Source: a virus
Length of the DNA stretch: 33,021 nucleotides
Reading direction: 5' to 3' (one strand)
Virus record (IMG/VR): IMGVR_UViG_3300032050_000493
Coordinates: 1-33,021 of that record
Under the pieces are notes generated by a model that was not told where the DNA came from, searched no databases, and saw only the letters and a list, made by a program, of their open reading frames with translations. Shown one piece after another: positions 17,151 to 25,639 of this stretch. The position numbers and the translations under genes were made by a program. Positions within the stretch are counted from its first letter, which is position 1; each line of letters opens with the position of its first letter.

Positions 17151-17578
17151 ATGCACAATTACTTGCCCCTCTTAGTTTGCCGCCGACTGCGCAACGGTGG
17201 CTTTTGGACTTTTTTGATGTTATCCAAGGGCTAGATGATTGGCGCGATGATGACCCAGTAGACCCAAAACAAAAAGAAAAGGTAATTTATCAGGTTATGG
17301 TGGAATTACCCCAAAATCATTTTTTCCAAACCCATTGCCACAATTTGTTGCCTTTAGTAAGTATTCTTGTTTTGAAGTGGATTGGCGCTAACAAATTGGA
17401 AGATAATAGAGAACAATTACACAAGGCCTATATGTGGCGGGCTGCGTACTACGATTTAATATTAGAAGTAGTGCGCTTAGTTCACGGGTTTGATGGGGCG
17501 GCTCATGCTGCCGAGTATGTTGCCAAATTGTATGGCGAGACTTATGAAGATTATGTAAAGGAGTTTGAGAATGCCTGA
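17147..17578 (+). CDS. Hypothetical helical protein with DDWRDDD motif
   Basis: A 143-residue, nearly all-helical protein. Residues about 22-37 read DFFDVIQGLDDWRDDD, followed by helices with HCHNLLPLVSILVLKW and YMWRAAYYDLILEVVRLVHG, and an LYGETYEDYVKEFE end. I recall this layout from other phages only as hypothetical. The aspartate-rich helix superficially resembles metal-binding motifs of isoprenoid synthases, but the protein is far too short for a full domain. It overlaps the preceding and following genes, so it belongs to the virion operon. Confidence 0.6.
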   Translation: MNAQLLAPLSLPPTAQRWLLDFFDVIQGLDDWRDDDPVDPKQKEKVIYQVMVELPQNHFFQTHCHNLLPLVSILVLKWIGANKLEDNREQLHKAYMWRAAYYDLILEVVRLVHGFDGAAHAAEYVAKLYGETYEDYVKEFENA

Positions 17579-18611
17579 TCCAGTTACCGGTACTATTGCA
17601 GCCGTTTCGCTTGGTAGCGGCTATATGCAATCACGAGCCGCAAAAGACTCTGCAAGAATGCAAATGGACGCGGCTAATCGCGCTATGGACCAAGAACGGT
17701 ATATGTATGAGCAAGGCAGAGAAGATTTAGCCCCATACCGCGAACAAGGATATGCCGCCCTTAAAGATATTGAGCGGATGAAACCATTTTTAATAGGTAG
17801 ATTTGGCCAGCCCTATCAGTCTCAAGTTGGATATAGATTGCCTACAACAACAGGTCCTGCTCCAATTCCTGCCAATTATCAACAAGCCAGAGATGCTTTT
17901 CAACAACAACAACAAGCGGAAGTACAAAGAAGGATTGATGCTGGTGAGCCTTTAGCACCTCCACAATTAACAATAACTGGTAAAGATCAATTTGGAAAAG
18001 AATTTGGTCTTGCCTCAGATGCGGCGGCATTTGATAAATTCTATAACGAAAATTATGGAGCGCCAGCACCTGTAATGGGTGAGCAAACAATGCCAATAAG
18101 TGGGCCAGGTAGCCCATTTGAGGAATACTTAGACCCTAGTATGGCATTTAGAATGCGCATGGGAACTCAGGCCACAGAGCGTTTAGCCAATATTGGTGGC
18201 GGGGCAATAAGCGGAAATACGATGCGCGCCCTGACTGATTATGGTCAAAATTTAGCATCAACTGAGTATGGCAATGCATTTAACCGTTACCAGACTGAGC
18301 GTGGCAACATTTATAACACCCTAGCCAATATTGCTGGAATGGGTCAAGGCGCGGTCAATACTGGCGTAACTGCTGGGCAAAATTTTGCAGGAAGCCAAAC
18401 CGGATTAATAACGGGCCAAGCAGCTGCCGGCGCTGCTGGAACAGTTGGCTCTGCAAATGCTTATAGTGGCGCTCTTGGAAATATTGGTAATGCTTATATG
18501 CTCAGTCAGTTTATGAAACCACCAGGCGGTAATCCGGCGGTACCAAATCCGCAACAAAATGCAATGTCACAAAACCCATACCAACAGTTTGCTATGTCTA
18601 CTAATGCATAA
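17571..18611 (+). CDS. Internal virion / DNA ejection protein (P22 gp7-like role)
   Basis: 346 residues. The N-terminus has a short Gly/Ser hydrophobic stretch and a long helix (DSARMQMDAANRAMDQERYM, then LAPYREQGYAALKDIERM). The middle is Gln-rich. The C-terminal half is Ala/Gly-rich with alternating small residues (ITGQAAAGAAGTVGSANAYS), typical of proteins that enter the host membrane during ejection. The motif MAFRMRMGTQATERLANIGG and ALTDYGQNLASTEYGNAFNR is common in phage injection proteins. The ATG at 17571 follows AAAGGAG. First of three ejection-type genes; the assignment to gp7 is by position. Confidence 0.75.
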   Translation: MPDPVTGTIAAVSLGSGYMQSRAAKDSARMQMDAANRAMDQERYMYEQGREDLAPYREQGYAALKDIERMKPFLIGRFGQPYQSQVGYRLPTTTGPAPIPANYQQARDAFQQQQQAEVQRRIDAGEPLAPPQLTITGKDQFGKEFGLASDAAAFDKFYNENYGAPAPVMGEQTMPISGPGSPFEEYLDPSMAFRMRMGTQATERLANIGGGAISGNTMRALTDYGQNLASTEYGNAFNRYQTERGNIYNTLANIAGMGQGAVNTGVTAGQNFAGSQTGLITGQAAAGAAGTVGSANAYSGALGNIGNAYMLSQFMKPPGGNPAVPNPQQNAMSQNPYQQFAMSTNA

Positions 18612-18621
18612 GGAATAAATT

Positions 18622-19971
18622 ATGGCAGTTAATATAAAACCAGACATCTCATTAAGCGCTAAACCACCAACAATGATGACATTGCCGGAAATGGTTAACA
18701 TGGCTCGTAATGCGCAAGCATACCAGCGTGAAAGAGAAATATTCCCTGAATTGGTACAACAAGCTAAAACACAAACGCAACAATCCCAATTTACCTTAGA
18801 TAAAGATCAAACTGCTGGCATTATGTCTTTAGTTGGTGGTTATCGAAATGACCCTCGAATTAATAGTGGAGACGCTAACCAAGCCGCAGAGGCAATGCAA
18901 GAAATCCGCTCTAAAGCCGTGGCTATTGGAATTCCTGAAAAACGAGTAGACGATTTAATGCGCATGGGTAACGCAATTGCGTTGCGCAATCCCAAAAACC
19001 TTGGCCAATATTTTGATAATGTAATCCAATCTCAGATTGGACCGTCTGGCCAACAAGCATTACAAACACCGCAAATCGTAAGTTCGGGCGGTCAGTCTGG
19101 CATATTCCGTGGCGGCCCTGCAACCGTAACAACATTGCCATTACCTGGAGCCGCTTCTTCGCCAGCGCCTACAGGCGTAACTCCAGCAGATATGACTGCT
19201 CCCATACTACCAAAACCAGCAGCTGCTCCGGCTGCAGGTCCAGCGTCAACATCAATGGTGCAGCCAGATACGGGCCGTTTGCCTTTAACTTATCCGGTGC
19301 GTCAAGCCGGCGTACCTTTTGCTGCGCTTCCGCAAGAAGAAACAGACCGCACCGCTGGCAGCCAATACCGAAATGGTTTAGTGCAGCGTCAGTCTGAACT
19401 GACAACGGCACGGCGTAATTTACAAGAAGTTGTTAAGACCGCACAAAAACTGCAAGAAGAATCTGTATTACCAGAAACAGGCCCTGTTGGTGCAGTTAAA
19501 AGAAAATTTGCTGATATTGTTGGTGATCCAACTTATAAACAATTATCTAAAGACCTGGCTAATGTGCAGATTTCTAACATTAAAGCCGTTGGTGGCTCAT
19601 TAGATACGGTTGGCGGTCAACAATTAATTCGCATGGCAAGTGGTGACGAGACATTCCCACCAGATGTATTGCTAAGTATTGCCCGCCGCGCCGATGCCGA
19701 TATTACCAATCTTGACATGATGGCAACCGGAATGCAGAGACATACCCAAAAATTTGGTGATGCTAACGCTAAACGATTCCAGCAGATGTGGTCATCAAAC
19801 GCAGACTCTCGTATTTTTGAAATTATGAATATTGCGCGTGATGTTAAAGATGTTAATAAACGCAAGGAATTAACCGACAAGTTGCTTGGTGATATGGATG
19901 ACAACCAACGCAAAGACCTGTATCGTAAATACAACAATTTAGTAAAATTAACAAATTCAGGTGATTTGTAA
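18622..19971 (+). CDS. Internal virion / DNA ejection protein (P22 gp20-like role)
   Basis: 449 residues. Residues 1-145 are helical and charged. Residues about 150-240 are Pro/Ala/Thr-rich and probably disordered (SSPAPTGVTPADM). The C-terminal 200 residues are again helical, with ELTTARRNLQEVVKTAQKLQ and KRKELTDKLLGDMDDNQRKD. The two-ended helical plan around a flexible linker suits a protein stored in the capsid and extruded with DNA. No enzyme motif is seen. It ends with TAATG overlapping the next start. The function is inferred from neighbours. Confidence 0.65.
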   Translation: MAVNIKPDISLSAKPPTMMTLPEMVNMARNAQAYQREREIFPELVQQAKTQTQQSQFTLDKDQTAGIMSLVGGYRNDPRINSGDANQAAEAMQEIRSKAVAIGIPEKRVDDLMRMGNAIALRNPKNLGQYFDNVIQSQIGPSGQQALQTPQIVSSGGQSGIFRGGPATVTTLPLPGAASSPAPTGVTPADMTAPILPKPAAAPAAGPASTSMVQPDTGRLPLTYPVRQAGVPFAALPQEETDRTAGSQYRNGLVQRQSELTTARRNLQEVVKTAQKLQEESVLPETGPVGAVKRKFADIVGDPTYKQLSKDLANVQISNIKAVGGSLDTVGGQQLIRMASGDETFPPDVLLSIARRADADITNLDMMATGMQRHTQKFGDANAKRFQQMWSSNADSRIFEIMNIARDVKDVNKRKELTDKLLGDMDDNQRKDLYRKYNNLVKLTNSGDL

Positions 19972-22352
19972 TGCAAGACATTGGCCAACTTATATTAGGT
20001 GGCTCAAAACCGCCATCCCAGCAACCGTCTAAAGATAGTTTTCGTTTTGAAAATTTGCAACCCACACAGGTGCAAATGGCGGTAAAACGGTTTACTGATA
20101 TGGGATATAACCCTAATCGATTACAAGAGATATTAACTACTCCTGAAAAATTTAATAATTACCCATTAGAGGTTCGTAAACAGTTTTTTGAACTGTCCTC
20201 TGGATCGCAGCCAGCAATGGCTAGGCCGTACACTAACGAGCCCGTAACCACAGAGATAACAAATAAACCGGCCGTTGCGCAACCCACTATGCGCCAAGCT
20301 GTTGCCGACCCTATTGGTGACATGATTTTAGGAAAACCAGTAGAAGTTAAGACAACCGAGCCACCAGCCCGTAAAGTTGGCAAAGTTAAAGATATGAGCG
20401 AGGCCAGCCCATTAACCCAGTTTGGTCGTACTGCTGCTAGTTTTTATGATGCAACCATTGGCAGCGTTGTTCCAGGGATTGTAGAACCAGTTACTTATGC
20501 AGGAGCCCGTGCAATTGGCAAAACGCCAGAGCAGGCTAAACAAATAAGTACGGCAGCTGCTGCGCCCTTTGAGTCTGGTATGGGCAAGACTTTTGGCGTA
20601 ACAGAAACTCCAGAATATCAAAGCGAGGCAACTCGCCGCTTGTTTAATTTTGTTGGTGAAAATTTCCAAAAGGGCGCTGCGTGGATTGCTGAAAAAACAG
20701 GATTACCGGCTACCGATATTGAAAACATGATGGGAACTGTTGCAGCCGGTGGTGGCGTAAAAGCTGCGCCAGCCGTACAACGCGGAATCGTTAAGGGTGC
20801 AGAAACCGTAGAAACTGCTTTAGGAACTGCAGTACCAAAAGCCCCAGAGGCACCTAGAGTTGAACCAACTTTAGCCGGCAAACCTAAAGTAACTTATGCA
20901 GAGTTTCAGGCTCAATTACAAAACAAACAAGGTGGAACGGCTGCTACATTACCACCAGCGCCAAAAATACAAACCCCAACAATGCCTGCACCAACCAATA
21001 CGCAGCCATTCCCAGAAGTTAAGTACGCACAAAAGGGCAGCGTAAATCTGCCAGAGCAAGAACAACGCAAGCAAATATTGGCTCGTGTTGGCTTAGAAAA
21101 CGCCCGTCAATCCTCTATTTTGGGTGACGGTTTTGCTGCGGCTAACGAGTTTCAGACTAGCAAAGTAGACGCTCCCGTAGGCCAGCTTTACAGAGATACA
21201 CTAGCCAATGAGCGGGCTACATTAGAAAACTTTGGCCAAAAAATTGTTGAGCGCACGGGCGGAACTTTAGGCCTTGATGAAACTTCTTTATATGACCGCG
21301 GCACACGAATTGCACGGCCTTTTGATGATTTTAAGAATGTACTGCAAACTCAAATGGATCAATCGTATGCCCAAGCTAAAAAAGTAGCTGGAACGCAGCC
21401 AGCGGTTATACCAAGCGACCTACAGAAATTCTTAGATACAAATTCTAACTTTACTGTAAACGACAGTTTTATGTCTTTGCGCCGCGGGGTTGAGGCTCAT
21501 TTGAAAGAAAATGATTTACTTGATGCAAACGGCAAAGTAAAACCAATGACAGTAGAGCAGGCCGAAGGTTTGCGTAGATACATTAATTCGAATTGGAATA
21601 ATGAGCGCTCTGGAATTATTGGCCGCCTAAAAGACAAAATTGACAATGATGTCACTAAGGTTGCTGGCGAAGATGTATACAAAAAAGCCAGAGACATTCG
21701 TACCAAAATTGCTCGCTTGTTAGATGATCCAAAAGGCGTAGCCAAGATTATGGATTACGATCCACAATCCCCAATGAATCGCGCCGTACCGTTTGAAAAG
21801 ATTGCCTCAACCGTGGAGCGGATGGATGTAGACCAGCAGCGGCATTTAATTAAACTGTTAAAAGAAATGCCAGACGAATTACGGCCCCAAGCAGATGCAG
21901 CAATTGCAGAAATTAAAGCCCAGTTTGCTAATCGCATATTGCAAGAGGGCTCTAAAAACAAGGGTCAATGGAATGCCGGCAATATTACAAAATACTTAAA
22001 TGACAACAATCGCAAACTTGGCGTATTGATGGAAGATAAAGAATTGGCCCAGATGGTTAAAGACTTGCATGATGCTGGCCATTTGGTCAAATATGACGCG
22101 TCCTACCCTGGCGCAGCAATACAGGCTCACAATTTAATTCGATTGGGCGCGGCACCATTATTGGGAACTTTAGGAACCTCAGTAGGCGGAGCGGTTGGAG
22201 GTGCTTTTGGCGGTGTGCCAGGCGCTGGAGTTGGAGCGACTGTTGGCGGTATGTATGGCGCAAAGAAGGGTGTGGCAATGGCAGAAAAATCTGCATTAAA
22301 ACGCGCTCAGAAAAAAATGGTTCCCCTCAAAGATGTTGGTAAAGGACAATAA
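19971..22352 (+). CDS. Internal virion / DNA ejection protein (P22 gp16-like role)
   Basis: 793 residues, the largest of the ejection trio. A short N-terminal motif (DSFRFENLQPTQVQMAVKRF) is followed by a Pro/Thr-rich linker, then repeated helical regions. Near residues 725-770 lies a glycine zipper, GTSVGGAVGGAFGGVPGAGV, flanked by Leu and Ala, a classic membrane-inserting feature, ahead of a basic C-terminus (SALKRAQKKMVPLKD). Such proteins help form the conduit across the cell envelope. There is no peptidoglycan-hydrolase motif that I can see. It is placed between the second ejection gene and the collar fibre. Confidence 0.68.
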   Translation: MQDIGQLILGGSKPPSQQPSKDSFRFENLQPTQVQMAVKRFTDMGYNPNRLQEILTTPEKFNNYPLEVRKQFFELSSGSQPAMARPYTNEPVTTEITNKPAVAQPTMRQAVADPIGDMILGKPVEVKTTEPPARKVGKVKDMSEASPLTQFGRTAASFYDATIGSVVPGIVEPVTYAGARAIGKTPEQAKQISTAAAAPFESGMGKTFGVTETPEYQSEATRRLFNFVGENFQKGAAWIAEKTGLPATDIENMMGTVAAGGGVKAAPAVQRGIVKGAETVETALGTAVPKAPEAPRVEPTLAGKPKVTYAEFQAQLQNKQGGTAATLPPAPKIQTPTMPAPTNTQPFPEVKYAQKGSVNLPEQEQRKQILARVGLENARQSSILGDGFAAANEFQTSKVDAPVGQLYRDTLANERATLENFGQKIVERTGGTLGLDETSLYDRGTRIARPFDDFKNVLQTQMDQSYAQAKKVAGTQPAVIPSDLQKFLDTNSNFTVNDSFMSLRRGVEAHLKENDLLDANGKVKPMTVEQAEGLRRYINSNWNNERSGIIGRLKDKIDNDVTKVAGEDVYKKARDIRTKIARLLDDPKGVAKIMDYDPQSPMNRAVPFEKIASTVERMDVDQQRHLIKLLKEMPDELRPQADAAIAEIKAQFANRILQEGSKNKGQWNAGNITKYLNDNNRKLGVLMEDKELAQMVKDLHDAGHLVKYDASYPGAAIQAHNLIRLGAAPLLGTLGTSVGGAVGGAFGGVPGAGVGATVGGMYGAKKGVAMAEKSALKRAQKKMVPLKDVGKGQ

Positions 22353-22354
22353 TT

Positions 22355-23098
22355 ATGGCAGTCAATCTATCCCCTATAGGCAATGGTTTTCAGTTTTTTA
22401 ACAATGATGGCCTGCCTTTAAACGCCGGTAAGATTTTTACTTATCAGGCTGGATCAACTACTCCGCTTACCACTTATACAGATTCTAGCGGGCTAATTGC
22501 CAATACAAACCCCATTATTTTGGGAACGGATGGCCGTCCACCCTCTACTATTTGGTTAACAGAGGGATTTTTCTATAAGTTTGTTTTAAAAACTTCTGCC
22601 GATGTAACCATACAGACATATGACAATTTGTATGGAATTGTTGGCGCAACTCCACCAGCTGCAACCCCAATACCATCTGGCGGTATTTTCTTGTGGTCAG
22701 GATCAATTGGATCAATACCAGCCGGGTATGTTTTATGTAATGGATCGAATGGTACGCCAGACTTGCGAGACCGATTTGTAATTGGCGCTGGCTCATCTTA
22801 TGCAGTAAACGCAACTGGCGGCTCTGCAGATGCTGTAGTTGTTACCCATACTCATGCTGCAACCTCAGTTGTTACTGATCCTGGTCATACCCATACAGCA
22901 CCAATTTTCTTTCAAGATTCAAGTACCCCAAGAAATCAATTTAGAGCAAGTTTTGCGGATGTAAGTCAAGGAACTGCCACTACAAATAGCAATACAACTG
23001 GAATTACTGTAGCTACTACTAATGCTAATGCTGGTGTAAGCGGAACTAACGCTAACTTACCTCCATACTATGCTCTTTGCTACATAATGAAAACCTAA
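22355..23098 (+). CDS. Phage tail collar-domain fibre protein
   Basis: 247 residues. The N-terminal 100 residues have the head/tail-attachment pattern PIGNGFQFFNNDGLPLNAGK, IFTYQAGSTTPLTTYTDSSG and GFFYKFVL. The C-terminal half is a phage tail collar domain: IPAGYVLCNGSNGTPDLRDR, FVIGAG, HTH metal-site histidines (VTHTHAATSV, GHTHTAP) and the closing NLPPYYALCYIMKT. The histidines would bind metal on the trimer axis. It is a second, shorter fibre or spike beside the main fibre at 10293, possibly contacting the host. It begins two bases after the previous stop. Confidence 0.85.
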   Translation: MAVNLSPIGNGFQFFNNDGLPLNAGKIFTYQAGSTTPLTTYTDSSGLIANTNPIILGTDGRPPSTIWLTEGFFYKFVLKTSADVTIQTYDNLYGIVGATPPAATPIPSGGIFLWSGSIGSIPAGYVLCNGSNGTPDLRDRFVIGAGSSYAVNATGGSADAVVVTHTHAATSVVTDPGHTHTAPIFFQDSSTPRNQFRASFADVSQGTATTNSNTTGITVATTNANAGVSGTNANLPPYYALCYIMKT

Positions 23099-23099
23099 T

Positions 23100-23354
23100 A
23101 TGGAATGGCAAACTATCATCAATATTGGCCTTGGATGTGTTATTGCATCAATTGGCTGGTTTGCTAGAGAACTTTGGGACTCTGTTAAAGAGTTGCGCAG
23201 AGACATCCACCAGATTGAAAAAGGTCTGCCAGAACTTTATGTGCGCAAGGATGATTTAAAAGAGGTGCGGATTGAGATGGCAGCACGATTTGACAAGTTA
23301 GAAAGCATTATGGCCTCGTTTTTTGACCGATTAAACGATAAGGCAGACAAGTAA
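23100..23354 (+). CDS. Small membrane-anchored coiled-coil protein (lysis block)
   Basis: 84 residues. An N-terminal hydrophobic segment (IINIGLGCVIASIGWFA, residues 5-21) is followed by a charged helix with heptads (LWDSVKELRRDIHQIEKGL, then LYVRKDDL). This small topology recurs near phage lysis genes, usually without a known role. It starts one base after the collar-protein stop and overlaps the next ATG, so it opens the lysis block. It could be a holin partner or spanin-like; the sequence does not decide. Confidence 0.65.
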   Translation: MEWQTIINIGLGCVIASIGWFARELWDSVKELRRDIHQIEKGLPELYVRKDDLKEVRIEMAARFDKLESIMASFFDRLNDKADK

Positions 23355-23569
23355 TGGATGTGCCATATAACAATGGCAAAATTAAGATTGGTTGTAAATA
23401 CGACCTTAATCCACTTAAACCAAAGTACATTGAACGCGATGAGGATATGTTGGAGTTGCAGAGTTACCTAATTCACGACCCGCGTTTACTTAATAAACAG
23501 TATTGGGCAAAGCGAATTTACGCTGCAATCCTGTTATTTATATTAACAATTATGCTAATGGCCAACTAA
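23354..23569 (+). CDS. Hypothetical small membrane protein (71 aa)
   Basis: The first 50 residues are polar (MDVPYNNGKIKIGCKYDLNP, then RDEDMLELQSYLIHD). They are followed by a single C-terminal transmembrane helix, IYAAILLFILTIMLMAN, giving a tail-anchored topology. It overlaps the preceding stop by one base, and the next gene starts immediately after its stop. I do not recognise a family. Confidence 0.6.
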   Translation: MDVPYNNGKIKIGCKYDLNPLKPKYIERDEDMLELQSYLIHDPRLLNKQYWAKRIYAAILLFILTIMLMAN

Positions 23570-23743
23570 ATGTTAACCACCATATTAAATATTTTTGCTT
23601 TATTTGTAGCTATTTTTGCGGTGCTTATATTTACGGTATTGTTTGCTTTTTTTCTATTTATTATGTTTGCTTGCACCTTTATTGGATGGAAAGAAATCAA
23701 CTCAATGCCGGTATCGGACATATGGCAAAAATTAAAAAAATGA
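23570..23743 (+). CDS. Small hydrophobic membrane protein, holin-like candidate (57 aa)
   Basis: 57 residues, of which the first 40 are almost entirely hydrophobic (MLTTILNIFALFVAIFAVLI, then FTVLFAFFLFIMFACTFIGW), ending in a short polar tail with a basic KLKK. This is one long or two short membrane helices. The size and charged tail would suit a holin or holin regulator, but a better holin candidate exists at 24527. It directly abuts the previous stop codon. Confidence 0.55.
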   Translation: MLTTILNIFALFVAIFAVLIFTVLFAFFLFIMFACTFIGWKEINSMPVSDIWQKLKK

Positions 23744-23749
23744 TGATAT

Positions 23750-24202
23750 ATGTCAGACGAACTGGGGCTATCCGCTGGTGCCAAGGGTATCAGCGAAGGG
23801 ATGAAAACCGGTAGAGAAGCCGGTAGAGAAATTGGCAAGAATATTGAGGAAGTACAGAAGGAAGCAGTAGATGTTGCAAAGCAACAAGCAAACGCAAGAA
23901 TACAGGAACGCAGGGAAGCGGAGTTAAGGAAAGAGCGGGCAATATTTAAAGCCCTTGAGGAGTACAAACACCGCAAGAAGATTTCCGATGAGGAGTACCA
24001 GCTGCGCATAGATTTTATAAAGAAGTACGGCACTAAAGAATGGCAGAAGTTAATTGACATTAAGGCCGAGATTGAAAAGCTAGAAAAAGAAGATAAGAAA
24101 TATTTTGATGCGGAGTTGGCAAAGGTTAAATGGGTACAGTTTTGGTGTTTTTTAGTGGCAGCGTGGATTGCTTATTACATGGTATGGGGGTCTAAAAAAT
24201 GA
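23750..24202 (+). CDS. Coiled-coil protein with C-terminal membrane anchor (lysis block)
   Basis: 150 residues. A Gly/Lys-rich start (LSAGAKGISEGMKTGREAGR) leads to a long charged coiled coil (residues about 30-120, such as RIQERREAELRKERAIFKAL). The C-terminus is a tryptophan-rich membrane helix (FWCFLVAAWIAYYMVWG) followed by KK. A cytoplasmic rod anchored at its C-terminus is the reverse of an i-spanin. I recall close relatives only as hypothetical proteins beside phage lysis genes. It starts six bases after the 57-aa gene and overlaps the next start as ATGA-type. Confidence 0.65.
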   Translation: MSDELGLSAGAKGISEGMKTGREAGREIGKNIEEVQKEAVDVAKQQANARIQERREAELRKERAIFKALEEYKHRKKISDEEYQLRIDFIKKYGTKEWQKLIDIKAEIEKLEKEDKKYFDAELAKVKWVQFWCFLVAAWIAYYMVWGSKK

Positions 24203-24459
24203 ATATGCAAGATGTCTTAAAGGCGGTAATACCAATTTTGGTGGCCTGTATTGCCTGGCTATTGGGCCAAGTATCGTCATTTCAGACCCGTTTGACCCAG
24301 ATTGAAGGCAAAATGCCAGCGCTGATTACCAACGAAGGTGTGCCAACGGACAGTCCTATTTCAGCCGAGCGCAGGGCAAAGATGCGTGAGGAACTGTACA
24401 AGGAACTCCATGACCTCCATGTGCGGGTCAAGTTACTGGAAGAAAGGTCTAAAAAATGA
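24199..24459 (+). CDS. Small protein with N-terminal membrane helix (86 aa)
   Basis: 86 residues. A hydrophobic segment near residues 8-26 (VIPILVACIAWLLGQVS) is followed by a charged C-terminal helix with heptads (ELYKELHDLHVRVKLLEERS). This resembles the N-anchored topology of i-spanins, although no o-spanin is encoded in an overlapping frame. It overlaps both neighbours by four bases. A spanin-like role is a possibility only. Confidence 0.6.
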   Translation: MNMQDVLKAVIPILVACIAWLLGQVSSFQTRLTQIEGKMPALITNEGVPTDSPISAERRAKMREELYKELHDLHVRVKLLEERSKK

Positions 24460-24542
24460 ATCGATATGACCTACTCGTAGCTACTTGGATGGCAGCAATT
24501 TTGTTTATTTGTATGGGGATTAATTCATGGATGCGTTATTAG
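24456..24542 (+). CDS. Single-span membrane micro-protein (28 aa)
   Basis: The product MNRYDLLVATWMAAILFICM plus GINSWMRY is essentially one membrane helix. Its ATG overlaps the previous stop as ATGA, and its end overlaps the holin gene by 16 bases. The coupling and the hydrophobic pattern support a real gene; it may modulate the holin. Confidence 0.5.
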   Translation: MNRYDLLVATWMAAILFICMGINSWMRY

Positions 24543-25030
24543 GAATACTTAAAGGGGTTGCGCCCGTATTAGCTACTGCCGTTGCTGGCCCAGCTGGTGG
24601 CGCTGCCGTAGGTTGGATTGCAAGCAAACTAGGGATTGATGACGCTACCGTTGAAGGGGTCACCCAGGCGCTTACCGGCAATCCTGAAATGACCTTAAAA
24701 CTAAAAGAACTAGATTTGGAATATGCCAAGCTAGAAGTCCAAGACCGAGATTCTGCCCGCCAGGCTTATGCCGCGGTAGCGACATCTGAACACGCAACTA
24801 AGCTAGATAAGCTGGTCGTACCCGTCTTAGCCCTTGGTGTCGTAGGATTGGCGTTTTTCTTAATTGGGATATTGATGTTTGTTGATACCCCAGACAACCA
24901 ACAACAACTGGTTATTTTTGCTCTTGGATTTATAACCTCAGCTGCGGGCCAAGTCTTATCGTTTTACTTTGGCTCAAGCCAAGGCAGCAAGAGCAAGACC
25001 GAAGAAATGAAAGGACTGCTTAAAAAATGA
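24527..25030 (+). CDS. Holin (3-TM, GTA-type family)
   Basis: 167 residues. An N-terminal Ala/Gly-rich hydrophobic segment (VAPVLATAVAGPAGGAAVGW) precedes a charged stretch with LKELDLEYAKLEVQDRDSAR, whose D-x-x-S-A-R is a hallmark of the 3-TM holin family of gene transfer agents and phages. Two further membrane helices follow (LVVPVLALGVVGLAFFLIGI and IFALGFITSAAGQVLSFYFG), then a basic tail. Holins set lysis timing by opening the inner membrane. The endolysin gene follows, overlapping by four bases. Confidence 0.85.
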   Translation: MDALLGILKGVAPVLATAVAGPAGGAAVGWIASKLGIDDATVEGVTQALTGNPEMTLKLKELDLEYAKLEVQDRDSARQAYAAVATSEHATKLDKLVVPVLALGVVGLAFFLIGILMFVDTPDNQQQLVIFALGFITSAAGQVLSFYFGSSQGSKSKTEEMKGLLKK

Positions 25031-25461
25031 TTACTCCACTTACGCAACACTTTACCCTTGAAGAACTAACCATTACCGACCATAGGCAGTTTGATAACAC
25101 GCCAAATCCCGATGAATTGGCCAACCTAAACCGCTTGGCTAAGTTCTTAGAGCAGGTCAAAACCGTCTTAGGCGGTAAGCCCGTAATGATTAATTCGGCA
25201 TTTCGTTGCAAACAGGTCAATGACGCGGTTGGTTCTAAAGACACCAGCCAGCACAGAGTTGGTTGCGCTGCAGACATCCGTGTCCCAGGCATGACCCCAG
25301 ATGAGGTAGTAAAAATTATTATGGCTGCGGGTCTTGGTTACGACCAGATCATTCGCGAGTTTGACCGCTGGACCCATATCTCAATTCCTAATAACCCAGA
25401 GGATAAACCTAGACAACAGGCATTGATTATTGATCGCAGCGGTACTCGTCCATACGCGTGA
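25027..25461 (+). CDS. Endolysin, M15 peptidase (D-Ala-D-Ala carboxypeptidase-like)
   Basis: 144 residues, the usual size of phage peptidase M15A lysins. The zinc site is visible as SQHRVGCAADIRV (S-x-H-x-x-G-x-A-x-D) around residues 75-87, and the third ligand lies in WTHISI near residue 118. The family's INSAFRCKQVNDAVG segment precedes it. It cuts peptide cross-links in peptidoglycan. There is no signal peptide, so release depends on the holin encoded immediately upstream. It is the last rightward gene before the convergent leftward operon. Confidence 0.92.
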   Translation: MITPLTQHFTLEELTITDHRQFDNTPNPDELANLNRLAKFLEQVKTVLGGKPVMINSAFRCKQVNDAVGSKDTSQHRVGCAADIRVPGMTPDEVVKIIMAAGLGYDQIIREFDRWTHISIPNNPEDKPRQQALIIDRSGTRPYA

Positions 25462-25465
25462 TACA

Positions 25466-25639
25466 CTAAATATTGATTTCGTTTGTTTCCTTTAAACCCT
25501 CTTGCCTTGCCTCTTTGGTGGGGCTCTTTTTTTCGTAGGTCATGGCATCTGTAAACCCCTCACGGTACGCATTGTGAACGGCCTCCATATGCCACAAACC
25601 TAACAAAACTGCCCCAACAATTAGTAAAGCGGGGCGCAT
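25466..25639 (-). CDS. Small membrane-anchored protein (57 aa), last gene of leftward operon
   Basis: On the minus strand an ATG at 25639 encodes 57 residues: MRPALLIVGAVLLGLWHMEA forms an N-terminal membrane helix, followed by a polar, lysine/glutamate-rich tail (YEKKSPTKEARQEG). It overlaps the lipoprotein gene upstream by 19 bases and ends five bases from the endolysin stop. A rightward terminator-like hairpin lies inside it on the opposite strand. I do not recognise its function. Confidence 0.6.
   Translation of the reverse strand: MRPALLIVGAVLLGLWHMEAVHNAYREGFTDAMTYEKKSPTKEARQEGLKETNEINI
25509..25533 (+). terminator. Likely terminator of the rightward lysis/late transcript
   Basis: GCCTC at 25509-25513 pairs with GGGGC at 25520-25524 (one T-G wobble), followed by TCTTTTTTT. 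It lies about 50 bases downstream of the endolysin stop, within the antisense of the 57-aa leftward gene. The stem is short, so confidence is moderate, but the T run and position fit. Confidence 0.5.

Noticed and set aside
17147-17578. Functional isoprenoid synthase
   Set aside because: Only one aspartate-rich motif is present and the protein is less than half the size of a synthase domain.
23077-23259. Alternative rightward frame across the start of the lysis block
   Set aside because: It overlaps the end of the collar-protein gene and the 84-aa membrane protein in another frame, without domain features.
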